In this document: piece after piece, positions 63,997 to 64,000 of the stretch
How positions within the stretch are numbered: position 1 is the stretch's first letter
How the letters are laid out: every line of letters begins with the position of its first letter
Notes under the pieces: model-generated
What the model was told of the DNA's origin: nothing
Database searches by the model: none
Seen by the model: the letters and a program-made list of their open reading frames with translations, nothing else
NCBI RefSeq assembly: GCF_033110285.1
Contig: NZ_CP136995.1
Location: 1-64,000, forward strand
Length of the DNA: 64,000 nucleotides
Direction: 5' to 3'
Source: Ottowia sp. SB7-C50
GTDB taxonomy: Bacteria > Pseudomonadota > Gammaproteobacteria > Burkholderiales > Burkholderiaceae_C
Translations under genes and position numbers: made by a program

Positions 63997-64000
63997 CAAA

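Overview
The window is GC-rich DNA (by eye about two-thirds G+C) from a betaproteobacterium of the order Burkholderiales, most probably Comamonadaceae. Supports for this are the protein sequences, the dnaA-dnaN-gyrB start, the mnmG-rsmG-parA-parB block with consensus parS sites, and the Bug-type, TRAP-type and IPTL-CTERM proteins. Genus cannot be fixed from the sequence. The first base lies just inside dnaA, so the window begins next to the replication origin; oriC itself is not included. I found no rRNA, tRNA, CRISPR array or complete insertion sequence.

Layout. 1-5300: dnaA (5' end cut off), dnaN, gyrB. 5379-12288: an S9 peptidase, the tsaB-rimI-uracil-DNA glycosylase run, an EamA exporter and dacB. 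12437-16776: a Bug-type solute-binding protein, a tartrate/malate-type dehydrogenase, and two convergent SGNH lipoprotein hydrolases sharing one terminator. 16841-20377: a Sua5-type tRNA threonylcarbamoylation enzyme, a PIN toxin-antitoxin pair, purK and purE. 20434-26649: a frameshifted CnoX-like co-chaperone, then rsmA, surA and lptD. 26693-31166: amgK, a nucleobase permease, sodC, a PduO-type cobalamin adenosyltransferase and aroQ. 31196-38224: aroE, a Bcr/CflA exporter, a second AroE-like gene with an MHS transporter and a twice-frameshifted IclR regulator, and an FAD-linked oxidase. 38225-44046: an accessory envelope region with a low-GC exported orphan, a CsgG-like lipoprotein and a large protein made of about twenty 23-residue repeats. 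44254-54291: a methyltransferase, parB, a four-gene insert, parA, LysE, rsmG and mnmG with three parS sites, and a VapBC pair overlapping the mnmG start. 54408-63851: gdhA, small membrane and cysteine-cluster proteins, a class II aldolase, a GST, an orphan TRAP binding protein, an MFS carrier, an IPTL-CTERM surface protein and an Old Yellow Enzyme reductase.

The most striking non-genic signal is a dispersed repeat present about 20 times. Its core is always 17 bp (GCT-N11-AGC, roughly GCTATTNTTTTNATAGC) and is usually accompanied on one side by a GCGCTTG/CAAGCGC dyad. Many copies lie inside or on the edge of genes, including parB, the uracil-DNA glycosylase gene (twice), sua5, purK, rsmA, aroQ and the EamA gene, where they are translated. 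Other repeat families are CGGACGC-ended elements, a GTCCCCC...GGGGGAAGGC module, a GTCATTCCCGC element and a 169-bp MITE-like inverted repeat that now encodes the end of FosX.

Four genes (EamA, CnoX-like, IclR, rsmG) carry five apparent one-base insertions, all in G/C homopolymers of 6-7. This looks like sequencing or assembly error, or homopolymer slippage, rather than true decay.
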